From Doryteuthis pealeii (taxonomy: Eukaryota; Mollusca; Cephalopoda; Myopsida; Loliginidae): 64,000 nucleotides of DNA. The DNA is taken from assembly GCA_023376005.1 (NCBI GenBank), contig CM042181.1, positions 25,123,091-25,187,090 of the forward strand, given 5' to 3'. The notes below the pieces were generated by a model. It was not told the DNA's origin and searched no databases. It saw nothing but the letters and a program-made list of their open reading frames with translations. The position numbers and the translations under genes are program-made. Of this stretch, positions 1-11,074 are shown piece by piece; the stretch's first letter is position 1, and each line of letters opens with the position of its first letter.

Positions 1-660
1 TAGAATGGATATTGTAAGTGATATTGAAATCGGGAGATTCATAGTAATTGTTATATTGCTAGTTAAAGCGGATGTAAATTTTTTTGTAGTTTTGTAAGCT
101 AGTTTATGAGTTAAAAAATATTTAGAAAATTATAAACATATGCATAATAACACCAGACACAAGAGGAAAAAAGGCAAGACACCTTTGAACACTGCGGATA
201 TATTGAAGACTGCTGTAATATTCTTGCAAACTGAGAGACTTTGTCATCAGACTTTAAAAGCTGGGAAAGCGATTACTCAAATCAGTTTCATATTATATAT
301 ATATGTATATATATACATATATACTAGTACAAAATAAAAAAAACGCACTCCGGGCAATGTAAAAATAGATTTTTGAAACATATTGCCTGGGGGGTGGGAG
401 TAAAAAATTCAATGTCAGCGAGTTTGTACCCTAAGTAAGTAAAATCATCAAGTTCATTAAAGGATTAAAAAATAAAACTTTAAATATGTATTAAAATAAA
501 ACAAACTATATATAGATATATAATACCAGTCATGTGTTTATTAAAACTTGTTTTAAAAAACAATGAAGACTGTCTAATGTTGGATGTTCAAATTTTGAGT
601 GTATTTATTCTATGTTATGATGATTTTGAGTAATATGACGTAAGCAGTGATGTAATTTTT
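1..660. other. A+T-rich intergenic DNA, nothing recognised
   Basis: Short reading frames only, no splice-consistent homology. Contains a small TATATA tract near 296-322. Confidence 0.6.
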
Positions 661-776
661 GTTACAGACAAAACCCGGAAGCGAATCTCGATTATTAATA
701 GAAGATATATATATATATGAAGAAAGGTAGATAGACATGGGATGTTGTACAAAATGGATGTTTATTGTAGGTGGTG

Positions 777-840
777 ATGTCGACGTTATAACATTTCGGT
801 CTGTTAGACCTTCTTCAGGACGTTGGATTGAGTTCTTGCT
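777..840 (-). ncRNA. Candidate hammerhead ribozyme motif, Penelope-type context
   Basis: Read on the minus strand: CTGAAGA (818-812, fits CUGANGA), then stem II GGTCT-AAC-AGACC, then GAAA (797-794), a short stem III TGTT..AACG, and TC at the cleavage position (after 782), followed by GAC. GAC pairs with the GTC before CTGAAGA to start stem I. All core boxes are in order. Hammerhead motifs are known from the terminal repeats of Penelope-like retroelements. Tertiary contacts are not assessable by eye. Confidence 0.6.
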
Positions 841-876
841 TCAACAGTGAACATTTTCATACTGAGAGTTAGGAGG

Positions 877-879
877 TCA

Positions 880-917
<38 letters not shown>
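877..917. repeat. (TA)n microsatellite
   Basis: Uninterrupted AT dinucleotides, about 20 units. Similar shorter tracts lie at 296-322, 703-719 and 3222-3243. Confidence 0.95.
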
Positions 918-919
<2 letters not shown>

Positions 920-1013
920 GGTGTATCAAATGTATTTTCGTTTTTTACAGACATCTTATATACACATACAAATATTACCTATAACTCCACATTATTGCTA
1001 ATAATATTACAGG

Positions 1014-1126
1014 GTGCTCAAAAAAATTGATATCATTTGAAATAAAGAGTGCTCAATATTTTTGATAGGGCATATGTATCTAAATCACCAATATTGAGTA
1101 ATCTTTATTTATAATGATATCACCTT
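1014..1126. mobile_element. Foldback (MITE-like) element
   Basis: Left arm ATTGATATCATTTG..ATAAAGAGTGCTCAATATT pairs with right arm AATATTGAGTAATC..ATAATGATATCACC, about 40 bp each around a loop near 1060-1092. Arms have diverged by several bases. I could not define a target-site duplication. Confidence 0.6.
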
Positions 1127-1199
1127 TTGTGAAACTCTCTATATATTAGGATTAACCAAAGAATTTTCATTTTTTGCAAACATTTACTCCAAATCCTAT

Positions 1200-1500
1200 G
1201 CCTGCCTCAATAAACAGCTTTTCCCATCCAGCTAGGTCGAATCCTGTTCACAGCGCCATATTGAAGTCAGTCAGTTAGACAATCAACAATTGGTTTGACT
1301 GGCCAAGCCTAACCATGAAGTTACTAGTTCTCCAATGAACCCACTATAACAGCTTAAATAATTACTGCCACTGCTGCCAGGAAGAGTCCATTAAGTTGAG
1401 GAGGTGTTTGACTGTTCCACTGTCCAATAGTTAACAATCTGTAACAGTCATTTCCAGACTGCAGGTTCAATCCTGGCTAAGGGTGAAAGTAACACAGAAT
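1200..1500. other. Repeat-like DNA with a tRNA-type box B scrap
   Basis: GGTTCAATCCTGGC at 1464-1477 resembles the B box of a tRNA-derived SINE on the plus strand; a matching A box is not clear. A second box-B-like GGTCGAATCC lies near 1233. The rest is unclassified. Confidence 0.35.
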
Positions 1501-1639
1501 AACAATTATCAGTATTCTACAATATACACATCTAAAGAGTATCTATATTACCACTATATCATTATATATATAAGTATATTCATAAGTATATAAAAATGAA
1601 AAAATGTATTAAGAAGGATGATATTCTTAATTAGCTGAC

Positions 1640-2330
1640 ACACGTCCACCATTGCCAACTCAGTCTCCACGGACAGTGAAGTCAACAGCAGAATCGCTAG
1701 AGCAGTGGCAGTTATGACCAAACTGAGCCAGAGAGTCTGGGACAATGCCAGCCTTACCAAGAGAACCAAACTGTGCATCTACAAAGCATGCGTTCTCAGT
1801 ACTCTCCTCTACAGTAGCGAAGCCTGAATCACATACTCATGCCACAAGAGGAAACTGGAAAATTTCCACCTCAGATGCCTACTCCGCATCCTACGCATAC
1901 ACTGGCAAGACAAAGTGCCAAACACAGAAGTGCTGGAATGAGCAAACATGAACAGCATGCCCACCATCATCTGTGAGAGACGCCTACATTGGCTTGGTCC
2001 CGTCAGGAGGATGAACAAAGGCCGCATCCACAAAGACCTACTGCAGGGCGAATTAGCAGAAACATGAAGACATGCCACATTAACACCAACACATGGGAGG
2101 CTTGACCTGGCGACTCCTCGTCAAACAAGGAACGAAAAGGAGTGAAAAAGAGAGGAAAGTAGCTGCTATGGAAAAGAGAGCCAAAAGGAAGGAGAGACAA
2201 CAGCAACTCCAGCAAGCATCACTGTTTGTTTGCAGTCACTGCACCAGAGATTGCTATTCAAAAATTGGTCTGTTCAGCCACTCACGCAGTTGCAGATAAA
2301 TTTAAAAAATGGACACTACGCCATTGTCTT
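1640..2330 (+). mobile_element. LINE, reverse transcriptase C-terminus and 3' end (decayed)
   Basis: Across frame changes the plus strand reads a typical non-LTR retrotransposon C-terminus: RVWDNASLTKRTKLC, IYKACVLSTLLYSSEAW-like, HLRCLLRILRIHWQDKVPN and RRLHWLG-RRMNKGRIHKDLL. It ends in a Cys/His finger (FVCSHCTRDCYSKIGLFSHS, 2224-2283) and a 3' tail that includes GGACACTACGCCATTGTCTTT. The same tail recurs at 22202. Stops and frameshifts show that it is dead, and the 5' end is missing. Clade is uncertain. Confidence 0.8.
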
Positions 2331-2619
2331 TAGTAGATGGAAGGATGTCAACAACAACAGTGTTTCAGTTTGTTCAGCAAACCATCATCGGGGTTATATA
2401 GAAATAAACTTTTGACAAACAAAAGTTTGTAAGCCTTTGTTTTTGTCAGTCTGTTGTGGCTTATGATTGGCATTCTCTTTTAAAGTGTGTAACACAATTT
2501 GTTTGAAATTGTTACAGAAAATTTTATATACTTACATACTGTCGGATTCATTTCTATTTTTCCTTATATATATATTTTTCATATTGCTACCATGCACAGC
2601 TCTGACTTGGCAGTCATTT

Positions 2620-2830
2620 CTGATGGAGCTCGTGATTGATGCTGCCACCAAGTATGAATTTCATGCAGTTATTTGTTTTTTGAACTCAAAAGGTATTAAA
2701 CCATTTGAAATTCTTTGCCAATTAATGAAAGTGTATGGCATGTCGTACAGGTATGTCAAAAATGTCTGTAAATGCTGTAATGAGTTTGCAACAACGATGA
2801 GGTTCAATGCTTCTTCAATGACATGGTGGC
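2620..2830 (+). pseudogene. Mariner-type transposase N-terminal relic
   Basis: The frame holds KYEFHAVICFLNSKGIKPFEI..QLMKVYG..YRYVKN, which matches the layout of the first helix-turn-helix of mariner (paired-like) transposases. No DD34D catalytic part follows before the sequence ends in unrelated DNA. It is a truncated relic and not a host gene. Confidence 0.5.
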
Positions 2831-3339
2831 CAACCGGTATGACAGGAGCATACAAAAACTGCCACAGCACCAAAAAAAAAAATGCATTGACTGAAATGGT
2901 GATTATGTAGAAAATAGATACATGTCTAAACTTTAAAATGATGTAAAACCCATTGACAATAAACAATAAATGTTTCTGTGATTTCTAAATATTTTGGAGG
3001 CCTTACCTTTAAGATTACCCTCATATAGATATATCAGGTATACAAAGGTATTTTCACTTTTTGCTCACCTTTACATTAAACTCACTTAGCTTTCTTGTGG
3101 CACAAAGCCAAAAGTATAGGGCATCCACTGTAAATGAAATTCATTATTTATGAACTGATAGCCTTTACACTATTACAACATGCAAGGTATCTAAGCTTCT
3201 TTCATGTACACATTTAAAGACTATATATATATATATATATATATTCAGATGGATCAAAAGTATATTCATGTCCAAAATTAATGGCATGAAAAAGTATAAT
3301 TAGGAAAACTATATTTTTTCTTGTATAAATGATATTAAA

Positions 3340-3815
3340 TCATCATTATCATCATGTCAAGCTGGCAGCACAGATATCCATGACAATCTTTCACCAACCA
3401 TCCCTACCTATCATCGCCCTGAGAAGTCCTCTGGACAGCATCTAGAATCCATGCAGAGCTGATTGATGTAGGTCCTTGTTGGGTGGCCCACATCGGTGTG
3501 CCCATGTGCAGGTTTCCACAGGAGAATGTCACTTCTGAGTTTGTCCTTGCTTCTCCAGCAGTGTCCAGCATGTCTTGTTCATCTTACTCAGATGGTTTGT
3601 GTGATTATGGGTAAGTGGCCATTTGGCTGCTTTCTTAAGAAGTGTGGTTTCTATGATTTTTTTAAGACTGCACGCAGCATTGTTGTGCAACTCCCACCAA
3701 GCTTATTCTCTAGGTGCTTCATTAAAGTCAAAGCGGTGCAGCCATACAGTAGTACTGATACAACTACAGCTTGGAAGAATTGTCGCTTATTTCCAAAAAA
3801 TCCAGAGTAGGGATT
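3340..3815 (-). mobile_element. RTE/BovB-like LINE, C-terminal relic
   Basis: On the minus strand, broken frames read FFQAVVVSVLLYGC, LTLMKHLENKLGG, MLRAVL, RTRHAGHCWRSKDKLRSD, LLWKPAHGH and TYINQLCMDS. These are hallmarks of the far C-terminus of RTE-class reverse transcriptases. Stops and deletions are frequent. The copy ends at a CATCATCATTATCATC tract near 3340. Confidence 0.75.
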
Positions 3816-4109
3816 TAAATTGTGCTGTATTCCTATTTATATTATAAAATATAGAATTTTTTTGGCAGTAGGAGCTCTGCATATTTGGACAATCCTAAAG
3901 ACATCTGGATATTGTTTAGAAATTAGAACCCAAATTATTGGGACCTACAAGTCAAACAGTGGATATGATACCAATTCTAAACAATTTACAAGAGTCAAAA
4001 ATTAACCATCATAAAATATTTTTATTATTGTCACATTGCATTCTGTGCATAAACGTTTATAGTTGGCACTGTTTTGATCCCATGATCGAAGTTTGAGTTT
4101 TATTGCGCC

Positions 4110-4460
4110 ATTTTACTTGCTGTCTTTACAGTATGCACTCAGGAAGTGAGCCAATTTCTCTGGTGGTCGGAAGGAGTGTCAGGGGTTGAAATTCATTGGA
4201 GGCCTTTAGCATAATACAGGGACAATGCACTACCACATAGAAGTGTGTATGACAAGTTTAAAAGTGGATGAACAAGCATGATGCACAAAGAGGGAGCAGG
4301 ACACCCATCAATCTCCACCACTGATGAGAAGATTCAGCAAGCTTGAGAGATAGTAACTGGTGAGTTATCATTGATGGGGTAACTTGTTCTCTACAGATTA
4401 GTCATGGTTCTGCCTATCAAATCCTCTACAATGAGTTTGACTTCAATAAAACAATAGTGC
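4110..4460 (+). pseudogene. Mariner transposase N-terminal relic
   Basis: Frames read LPHRSVYDKFKSG, HKEGAGHPSISTTDEKIQQA and, further on, LSVY-type segments matching the mariner helix-turn-helix and linker (canonical HRSVYKWVKKFKSGRTS.. and RPSISTTDE). Several stop codons interrupt it. A CR1-like LINE begins about 35 bp later, which suggests it was cut by that insertion. Confidence 0.65.
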
Positions 4461-4489
4461 AGATCATTTTTTAATCTCCTCCATACTTT

Positions 4490-5276
4490 CCCAAATATGC
4501 AAGGTACTGCACATAGGAAGGAATAACCCTAAACACAAGTATTCTATGAGAAAAAATCTCTCTAATGAAAGAGAAATACTAAGGGATACAGAGTTAGAGA
4601 GGGACCTTGGTGTGAATGTGGACCCTGAACTAAAATTTTCCAAGCACATAGGAATACAAGTGAATAGGGCAAATAAGATATTAGGGCTGATACGGAGGTC
4701 ATATGAGTACATGGATGAGGAAATGCTGAAAAATTTGTACACTGCATTGGTGAGACCTCATTTGGAGTTTGCTAATGTGGTTTGGAGCCCAAGACTCATC
4801 AAGGACACAAAACTCATTGAGGGAGTCCAGAGGAGAGCTACTAAATTAGTGAATAATTTAAAATCCCTTTCATATGAAGAAAGACTTAGGAACATTGACC
4901 TACCAAGTCTGGTTTTCCGACGTATGAGAGGGGATATGATCGAAGCCTACAAATACACGCATGGTTTCTATTCAGTGAACTCTGACCTACTAAACATTGC
5001 TCAAAATACCTATACAAGGGGACATAAATTAAAACTCCTTAAAAAATCTTGTAAAGCAAACGCAAGACAAAAATATTTTAGCTACAGAGTGGTGAATACA
5101 TGGAATAAACTACCATCATCAATAGTGAATGCCCCATCTCTAAACTCCTTCAAGGCAAAGTTGGATAATCTGTGGAATGACATTAAATATTCAGTGGATT
5201 TAAAATGAATATTTGTAAGGAACAGCTGACAGGTCTCAGACCTAATATACTAGCTGAAAAGATATTATTATTATTA
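4490..5276 (+). mobile_element. CR1-like LINE, C-terminal reverse transcriptase and 3' end
   Basis: A frame open from about 4498 to 5208 reads CKVLHIGRNNPKHKY, LGVNVDPELKFSKHI, ANKILGLIRRSYEYMD, LYTALVRPHLEFANVVWSP, EGVQRRATKL, SYEERLRNIDLPSL, RRMRGDMIEAYK, TRGHKLKLLKK and YRVVNTWNKLPSSIV. This is the thumb and C-terminal region of CR1/Jockey-group LINEs. The 3' end is an (ATT)n tail near 5262-5279. The frame is intact for about 237 codons, so this is one of the younger insertions here, but it is strongly 5' truncated. Exact clade is uncertain. Confidence 0.85.
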
Positions 5277-5467
5277 TTAAATCATGTGTTTGAAAGATCA
5301 TTGTAGAGTTCAAAAGAGAGAAGGATGTTGTAAATAAACTAAGGATTAACTTGGGAAAATTATTTTGGGAAGCTGTTGCAGTGAAAATATCAAGAAATGC
5401 TATTACTAAACAGAATAAACCTACAGATATCATAAAATCCTGTTTCTAAAGGTGAGTTGTTTGAAAG

Positions 5468-5530
5468 ATCATCTGTTAGTGAATTCGATTCTCGCCGGGT
5501 GCCTCATACTTCTGGCCTTGAGTCAAAACT
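5468..5530 (+). repeat. tRNA-derived SINE fragment (box B side)
   Basis: GTGAATTCGATTCTCGCC resembles a tRNA T-arm and is followed by GGGTGCCTCATAC. Related pieces lie at 23205-23275 and, inverted, at 44391-44455. Confidence 0.5.
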
Positions 5531-5754
5531 AAATTAAGGCTAGTAAATAATTACTAGAAATCTTTAGAAATGTGTTTGGAGATAATACAAAGCCCACCAT
5601 CCCAACAGCAAAACATGAAGGAGGGAGTATCGTATTTTAGGTGCGTTTCTCTACAAAACATGAACAGGAAGCTTAATTAATTGTATAATGAAAAGGGATG
5701 ATTATTGTGAAATATTGGATGTCAACTTGAAAGTGTTAGAAATCTGAAACAGAA

Positions 5755-5915
5755 ATGTTTGGTTGGATTATACGGCATGTCAACACTTGGGTTATTTTAT
5801 GCCAAAGACATTTTTGTTTTATTCATTCTTGTTTAACCCAAGTATTTTTAAACACTTTTTTAAACATTCTTTTTTAACCCAAGTAGATGGGACCTTATAT
5901 AAAATGATTTGTGAA
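5755..5915 (+). repeat. Deleted copy of the 0.6 kb dispersed repeat
   Basis: GGTTGGATTATACGGCATGTCAA.., TTATTTTATGCCAAAGAC and TTTGTTTTATTCATTCTTGTT match the start of the repeat at 6640, and AGATGGGACC matches its middle. The internal part is missing. Confidence 0.7.
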
Positions 5916-6116
5916 AGAGAAGTATGGGTCCCAATAATATTCAGAAAATGAAATAAAATGTTTAAATAGCTATTATACCTTTCATCCTAACGCTAAGAAA
6001 TGTGTCACGCGGTTATGTAACAGCATGACAAAAAGTTCTCATGCTTTTTCTGTAAGAGATTCTCACACTTTATCAAAGTAATCATTTACTTTTTACATTT
6101 TTTTGTTTTTATTAAT

Positions 6117-6240
6117 TTAACTCTTTCAGGCACAATGGGTCACCAGTGACCCATAAAATGTCTGCTTTAAGTTATATGAAAATTCATTTAAAAAGAAAAG
6201 CAACGATTAATTTTCAAAAACCAATGCCTAAAAGGGTTAA
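6117..6240. mobile_element. piggyBac-type MITE with TTAA target duplications
   Basis: A 116-bp insert (6121-6236) is bounded by TTAA at 6117-6120 and 6237-6240. Its ends CTCTTTCAGGCA and (inverted) CCCTTTTAGGCA form terminal inverted repeats of the CCCTTT type seen in piggyBac elements. A short internal palindrome GGGTCACCAGTGACCC lies near the left end. It is too small to encode a transposase. Confidence 0.75.
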
Positions 6241-6319
6241 CAAAGATAATACAATATCAAGTTGCCTATTTCAATAAAGAATTGTTTTTCCATATCCTCA
6301 ACACTTTTGAAAATTTTTG

Positions 6320-6520
6320 AAGGAAGATAAATTTTCCATAGAATTGCAATGGAACTTCTTTGCTACTCGTCATAGAAAGGGGTCAGTGGATGGTACAGGG
6401 GGTACAATAAAATGCACTGCAGCTAATCTGGTAACACACAGAAAAGCACAAATCTATGATGTCAATTCCTTTTACAAAATAGTCAAATTCTCATCCAAAG
6501 TCCCAAGTTTTGTATGATCC
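6320..6520 (+). pseudogene. Transposon-associated protein domain relic (FFATRHRKGSVDG)
   Basis: The 66-codon frame reads ELQWNFFATRHRKGSVDGTG, GTIKCTAANLVTHRKAQI and VNSFYKIVKF. This resembles a domain often annotated in uncharacterised, probably transposon-derived animal proteins with a FFATSHGKG-DG-GG-KR pattern. It lacks the rest of such a protein. I do not assign a superfamily. Confidence 0.45.
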
Positions 6521-6639
6521 AAGTCGAGAGATGGAAGATAAAAATCAAATCATTTTGGCTTGGATTGTTTGCTAATTGTGAGGTAAAGACAGTGCTGAAG
6601 ATGAAAGCATGGATGAAAATGAAAGCCAAATTTTAAAGA

Positions 6640-7215
6640 ATTGGTTGGTTGGTTGGATTTTATGGTATGTCAACCCTTGTTGGGTTATTTTATGCCGAAG
6701 ATTTTGTTTTATTCATTCTTGTTGGGAATTCAAATTTTTTTTTGTTAAGCTCATTTTTTTTGTACATATTTTTTCTATCTAACCTATAGATGGGACCCTA
6801 ACAGGTACTACCCCTCTGAGTCAGAGTGGACTAGGAGTAATGGTGATGAAGGGGTACTCTACACTCCACAGAGTTCCAAAATTGGAATTTCACCTTAGAT
6901 GCAGTTTAATGTCACATCCAGAACACTAAGACCCTCAACCACTGCCTTCTAGCACATACATCATAAAAAGGGTTAGGGGTTGCCATAAGGGCAATAGAGT
7001 GGAGACAATCATCTAGGTGCCAGGGTTTGACATGTCCAACCGATTGATCAGAAAGAGCTTCTCCGACTGCCCGTCTAGCCTAAGTAAGAGCCAAAGTGGA
7101 GTGTTACAGGTCATGGACTACTCAGCCACCAGGATTCTATTCTTAAGCATCACAGGTTGCCACCCACAGCCAACAGGTGGCCCCATTGGGGGGGGGGGAT
7201 TTTACCCCTCTACAG
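6640..7215 (+). repeat. 0.6 kb dispersed repeat, copy A
   Basis: Begins with (TTGG)n, then ATTTTATGGTATGTCAACC. It includes GATGGGACCCTAACAGGTACT, ACTGCCTTCTAGCAC, GGGCAATAG and CAACAGGTGGCCCCATTGG, ending near CCCCTCTACAG. The same order is found inverted at 8955-9545. No coding capacity is seen. It belongs to no class that I can name. Confidence 0.85.
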
Positions 7216-7419
7216 TTGGTGTATTCTACTTTAAGAATAAGATATTTGTAACTGTTCCTTATGAGTTCACAACAACCAAGGGCAACATCACCAAAAAATT
7301 GATAACCTAATTTGTTTATGTAGATGGCTCTACTTTGAAGCTACAGTATGAGAAACCTGTAGAACAGTGTGTAAGACATTTTTCTCCTGATGTATCCAAT
7401 GATATAGGGCAGATTTTCT

Positions 7420-7745
7420 AGTTCACAAATGTTGGAAATTTTACCTTTTCTAACTTTAAAAAGTGGTAATAATGTTATTTGTACAATGTTTTGGCTGATG
7501 TGCCCTCCGGCCTTCTTCAAGTATTTCTTGTTGGACTCGGGAACCTTCTTGTCGTAATCGTTGTACAAATAACAATGAAGATGAGGACAATAGTCCGAAT
7601 AATCCAAATAATACTAATTATCAAGCCTCATCTCAAAAATTCAGAGAAATAGCGCAGATAACAATAAAGATGAGGACAATAGTCAGAATAATCCAAATAA
7701 TCCAAATTATCAAGCTCATCGAGAAATTGATGCAAATATTGTTTA
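7420..7745. repeat. Foldback-family repeat fragment
   Basis: Carries TGTGCCCTCCGGCCTTCTTC, TTTCTTGTTGGACTCGGGAA and ACAATGAAGATGAGGACAAT, all found in the hairpin element at 49222-49386. The last block is partly duplicated (7564-7625 and 7658-7725). Confidence 0.75.
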
Positions 7746-8125
7746 CTTTTACCTTAAATTTTAATTTGTATTTATTTTTGAAGTTTTAATTATATTTATC
7801 TTGTTTATTGTTATTTCATGTGAAAATAAAATTCTAAGCATGGAATGATCTTCTTCCAATTGATCTTTCCATACCAAGTCCTTTGATAGAAATGACTTTT
7901 GTTATGATGTTACATAATAGAGTTACAGCAAATTCCTTTTCATTGGCTTGTTATTATAAGTGAAGGGATGGTAATCTTTTAATAGAAACTTTCTGTCACA
8001 CTATTATGCACATGTTTCTTGGCCATTATGAAAAATTACTAAGTGAGAAAAATAAATCTTCCTGGTTTGATTTAACTCTTAAATAAAGACTAACTCAGAT
8101 GTTTAACTTGGTTTGCTCAAATACT

Positions 8126-8215
8126 TTTAGCCTCAACCAGGATTTGAACTCATGCTGCAAAATCCATTTCCTTTGACAATAACCATTACACCACATGCCT
8201 CCAAGGCATATTGCA
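8126..8215 (-). repeat. tRNA-derived SINE head
   Basis: On the minus strand TGTGGTGTAATGGTTA (8195-8180) resembles a tRNA A box, and GTTCAAATCCTGG (8148-8136) a B box, about 32 bp apart. The stems are not tRNA-perfect, so I read it as SINE-derived and not a tRNA gene. Confidence 0.6.
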
Positions 8216-8594
8216 TAGAGTGAAACAAGTTATTGTTTGAACATGACAGGTATGGGAGAATATGCCATATGTGGAAGAACTTTCCATTCCAACTTGATAA
8301 GAATTCGCTACTTGTAACTTTAGGACAGATTGTTGTCAAAATTACTGATTTCTCAAAAAAAAAAGTATTTTCTGTTCCAATATGTCATTCAAACAAGCCA
8401 ATTGCTCACTGCAGTATTGCACAGTAACATTCTGTCCAGGTTTGGGCATTTCATTATAAACAGTTTATATAGAACCCATTTTCTTAGCATTGGAATTTTA
8501 GTGTCTGTGGATAAATACAGGTCGTAAAAAAGGTTACATAAACTAATTTGAGGCTAAATACAGGTAGAAACAAATAAATTCCAATTTTTTCAAA

Positions 8595-8840
8595 AGTTTG
8601 ATGCCAAGCCCAGTGATGCTGATAGCTTTTTAATTTTGTGTGTGCTAGGATGCATGTATTTGATTTGAATGAGTCTCTGGGAAATTTGATGGGTCCTAAC
8701 TAAATTTTCTTAATAAATTATAGCTTTTATTTATGAACAATTAAAGCAGTCTAACCCCTACCTTGTACCCCATACAGTGTAATTCATTTCCTAGAAAATA
8801 TTGAAATGTATTTACAGATAGCTGGAAATAAGATGCATGG
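8595..8840 (+). repeat. Dispersed repeat, also inverted inside the UBE2D intron
   Basis: TTGATTTGAATGAGTCTCTG, AATTTGATGGGTCC and the GCTTTTTAATTT block reappear reverse-complemented at 58010-58110. The family is unclassified. Confidence 0.7.
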
Positions 8841-8954
8841 ATACGATTTTTCTGCTTCCGTTTAGATTTTTATGCATCAGTGAGGCAGGACATGTACCTA
8901 TCAGCATCTCTGCAAGCCTTATCGACAATTAATAAGATTTCTTAGTCAAATTAA

Positions 8955-9545
8955 GCACTGCCCTGTCGGCTGGGGCGTTAGAATGTACCGACTGCACCTC
9001 TGCAGAGGGGTAAGACTCCCCCAATGGGGCCACCTGTTGGCCGTGGGTGGCGACCCGTGATGCTTATGGATAGAACCTAGGTAGATGAGCAGTACATGAC
9101 TTGCAATACTCCACTTTGGCCCTATCTTGGGCTAGATTGGCAGTCGGAGAGGCCCCCTCCAATCAATCGGCTGGTCACGTCAAGCCCTAGCACCTATATG
9201 ATTTTCACAACCCTATTGCCCTTATGGTAAGCCCCAACCCCTTTTTATCATATGGGTGCTAGAAGGCGGTGGCTGCAGGTCTACATGTCCTGGGAATGAC
9301 GTTAAACTCTATCTGATGGTGAGGTTCCAGTTTTGGAGGTTTGGGGAATGTGGAGCACTCCTTCATCACCATTGCTCCCTGGTCCGGAGTGGTAGTACCT
9401 GTTAGGGTCCCATCAATGGGTTAAATAGAAAAATGTATTTATAAAAAAATTGTATTATGCATTAAGAATTGATTTATTTCAAAACTTTATCGGCATTAAA
9501 TGACCCACTGAGGTTGATATGCCGTAAAACAAAACAAACCAAACC
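8955..9545 (-). repeat. 0.6 kb dispersed repeat, copy B (inverted)
   Basis: Reverse complement of copy A at 6640-7215, with GGGGCCACCTGTTGGC, GTGCTAGAAGGCGGTGG, AGTACCTGTTAGGGTCCCATC and an AACCAAACCAATC end. It extends further at the internal end than copy A (GCCCTGTCGGCTGGGGCGTT). Confidence 0.85.
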
Positions 9546-9575
9546 AATCAAATTAAGCAGGGTAAATGACTATAT

Positions 9576-9765
9576 ATGACGGTTGACTGAAAAGTTTTTA
9601 ACCTGACCAAGATGTAACCAATAGGTTTATTTTTCAACATAGCCCCTCCCCCTGCTGCAGTCCATACAGTTGCAGTGCTTGGATCCCATTGTTAAAAAAA
9701 ATTCAACAGCAGATATGATGCCATCATTTGAACTTTTCAGTCCACTTTCGTGATATTTTTATTTT
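9576..9765 (-). mobile_element. Mariner element, 3' end fragment
   Basis: GGTTGACTGAAAAGTTTTTA is the characteristic end of many mariner elements. Reverse-strand frames beyond it resemble a mariner transposase C-terminus with stops. A related but different end fragment lies at 24490-24640. Confidence 0.55.
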
Positions 9766-9849
9766 TTTATTTTTTTAGGAATATTAAAACCCTTAGATAA
9801 TATCAATTATGATTGTTTTGTGGGGATTCTGGAATATTACACATTTAAG

Positions 9850-10062
9850 TAAAGTCAGTGGTACAGCCTAATGACGGTATCAACCAGACATCGAGCACTA
9901 GACAAAGGAGATTATTTTAGCATCTGAGATAGAGCGTCACACCTACCATCAGCTCCTGTACACAGATCTCTGTGCTACACTGAGTTGGCAAAGGCTGGTA
10001 ACGAACCAGGGACCTTGTGATTCCTAGGTGGACGCTCTACTGACTGAGCTAAACCGGCCCTA
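9850..10062 (-). repeat. tRNA-derived SINE, full head and body
   Basis: Minus strand: GGGCCGGTTTAGCTCAG starts a tRNA-like head with A box TAGCTCAGTCAGTAGAGC (10051-10034) and B box GGTTCGTTACC (10007-9997). A body with CAGGAGCTGATGGTAGG follows. A cousin with the same body is at 13590-13751. The cloverleaf is not intact, so it is SINE and not tRNA. Confidence 0.75.
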
Positions 10063-11060
10063 TATTACACATATAAAGTAATATATACATTTCGGATATA
10101 AATGCATTGCTTTTGACCCATATTTTGTTCTTTCATTTTAATCGTTTTTTTTTTATCATAACTCGCTAAAAAAAAATGAACTTTGCTTTTTATTCTAAGA
10201 TTAAAATTCAGGGTGGCATAATGGCTATCAATAGAAAAACAACATTTGGAGAAACGTTCAAATTCCACTTGCAGCTAATTACACGAAAGGCATGAATCCA
10301 CTTTTTCCTACATTCTGTTCTATCAACAGATTTTTTAAAGGTCTCATCACTGACATGTCACAATGATTAGCAAAGAGAATAAGTAGGTAAGACATTGGCC
10401 AAATAATCTATTTATAAAACACAAAGAAACTTCATTTATATAAATGTATGCAACCTGGTTTCAAAGCTGTTGCTTTCATTTCAACCTTGGCAGACAGAAG
10501 TTTTTAATAGTGCAGAAATAGGTAATGTAGTATTTTCAATCTCTAATGTTTTATTTTCTTGTTTCTACTTCTAGATTCTAAAATAACAACAAGACTGTGA
10601 ATCTTGAGTTGTTTAAATGAGGTAATTGTTTTACGTTTTTCTACTTGATGCCAGTAAAAATTTGGAGACTCTCCAAACATTTACAAAGGAAAGTAAATAA
10701 AATAATAAAAAGAAGTCATGCTAATCTGTTCTTAAAGTCGTTGGATGATCCTTCCAGGTTTTTAGTCAGAGTTACCAATTACTCTAGCAGACATTACCGA
10801 GAAAGGACAATAGGATCAGTGAAGACGTACCGAGTTCCTCTCTGATAAGACAAAAGTAAAACTGACCTTAATTTTTCTAGACTTTCTTTCATTTTCCAGC
10901 CCCATTGAACGACAATAAAGACTCTACATATGCATTGACCTCGAATTTACATCTCTAGACATTTGTCTTTTGTTTTTCGGTCCCTTATTGGCACTAAGAA
11001 CTTTAGAATTTATAAGAAGACGATCTACAATAAACTCAACAATGTTCACTGAAAAGATAA
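10063..11060. other. Unclassified A+T-rich DNA
   Basis: Only short unsupported frames. GTTTTTTTTTTATC-type runs occur. I see nothing recognisable. Confidence 0.5.
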
Positions 11061-11074
11061 AATATAAAGGAACC

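Noticed and set aside
9992..10060. Functional tRNA gene
   Set aside because: A and B boxes are present but the acceptor and anticodon stems do not close, and a SINE body follows directly.
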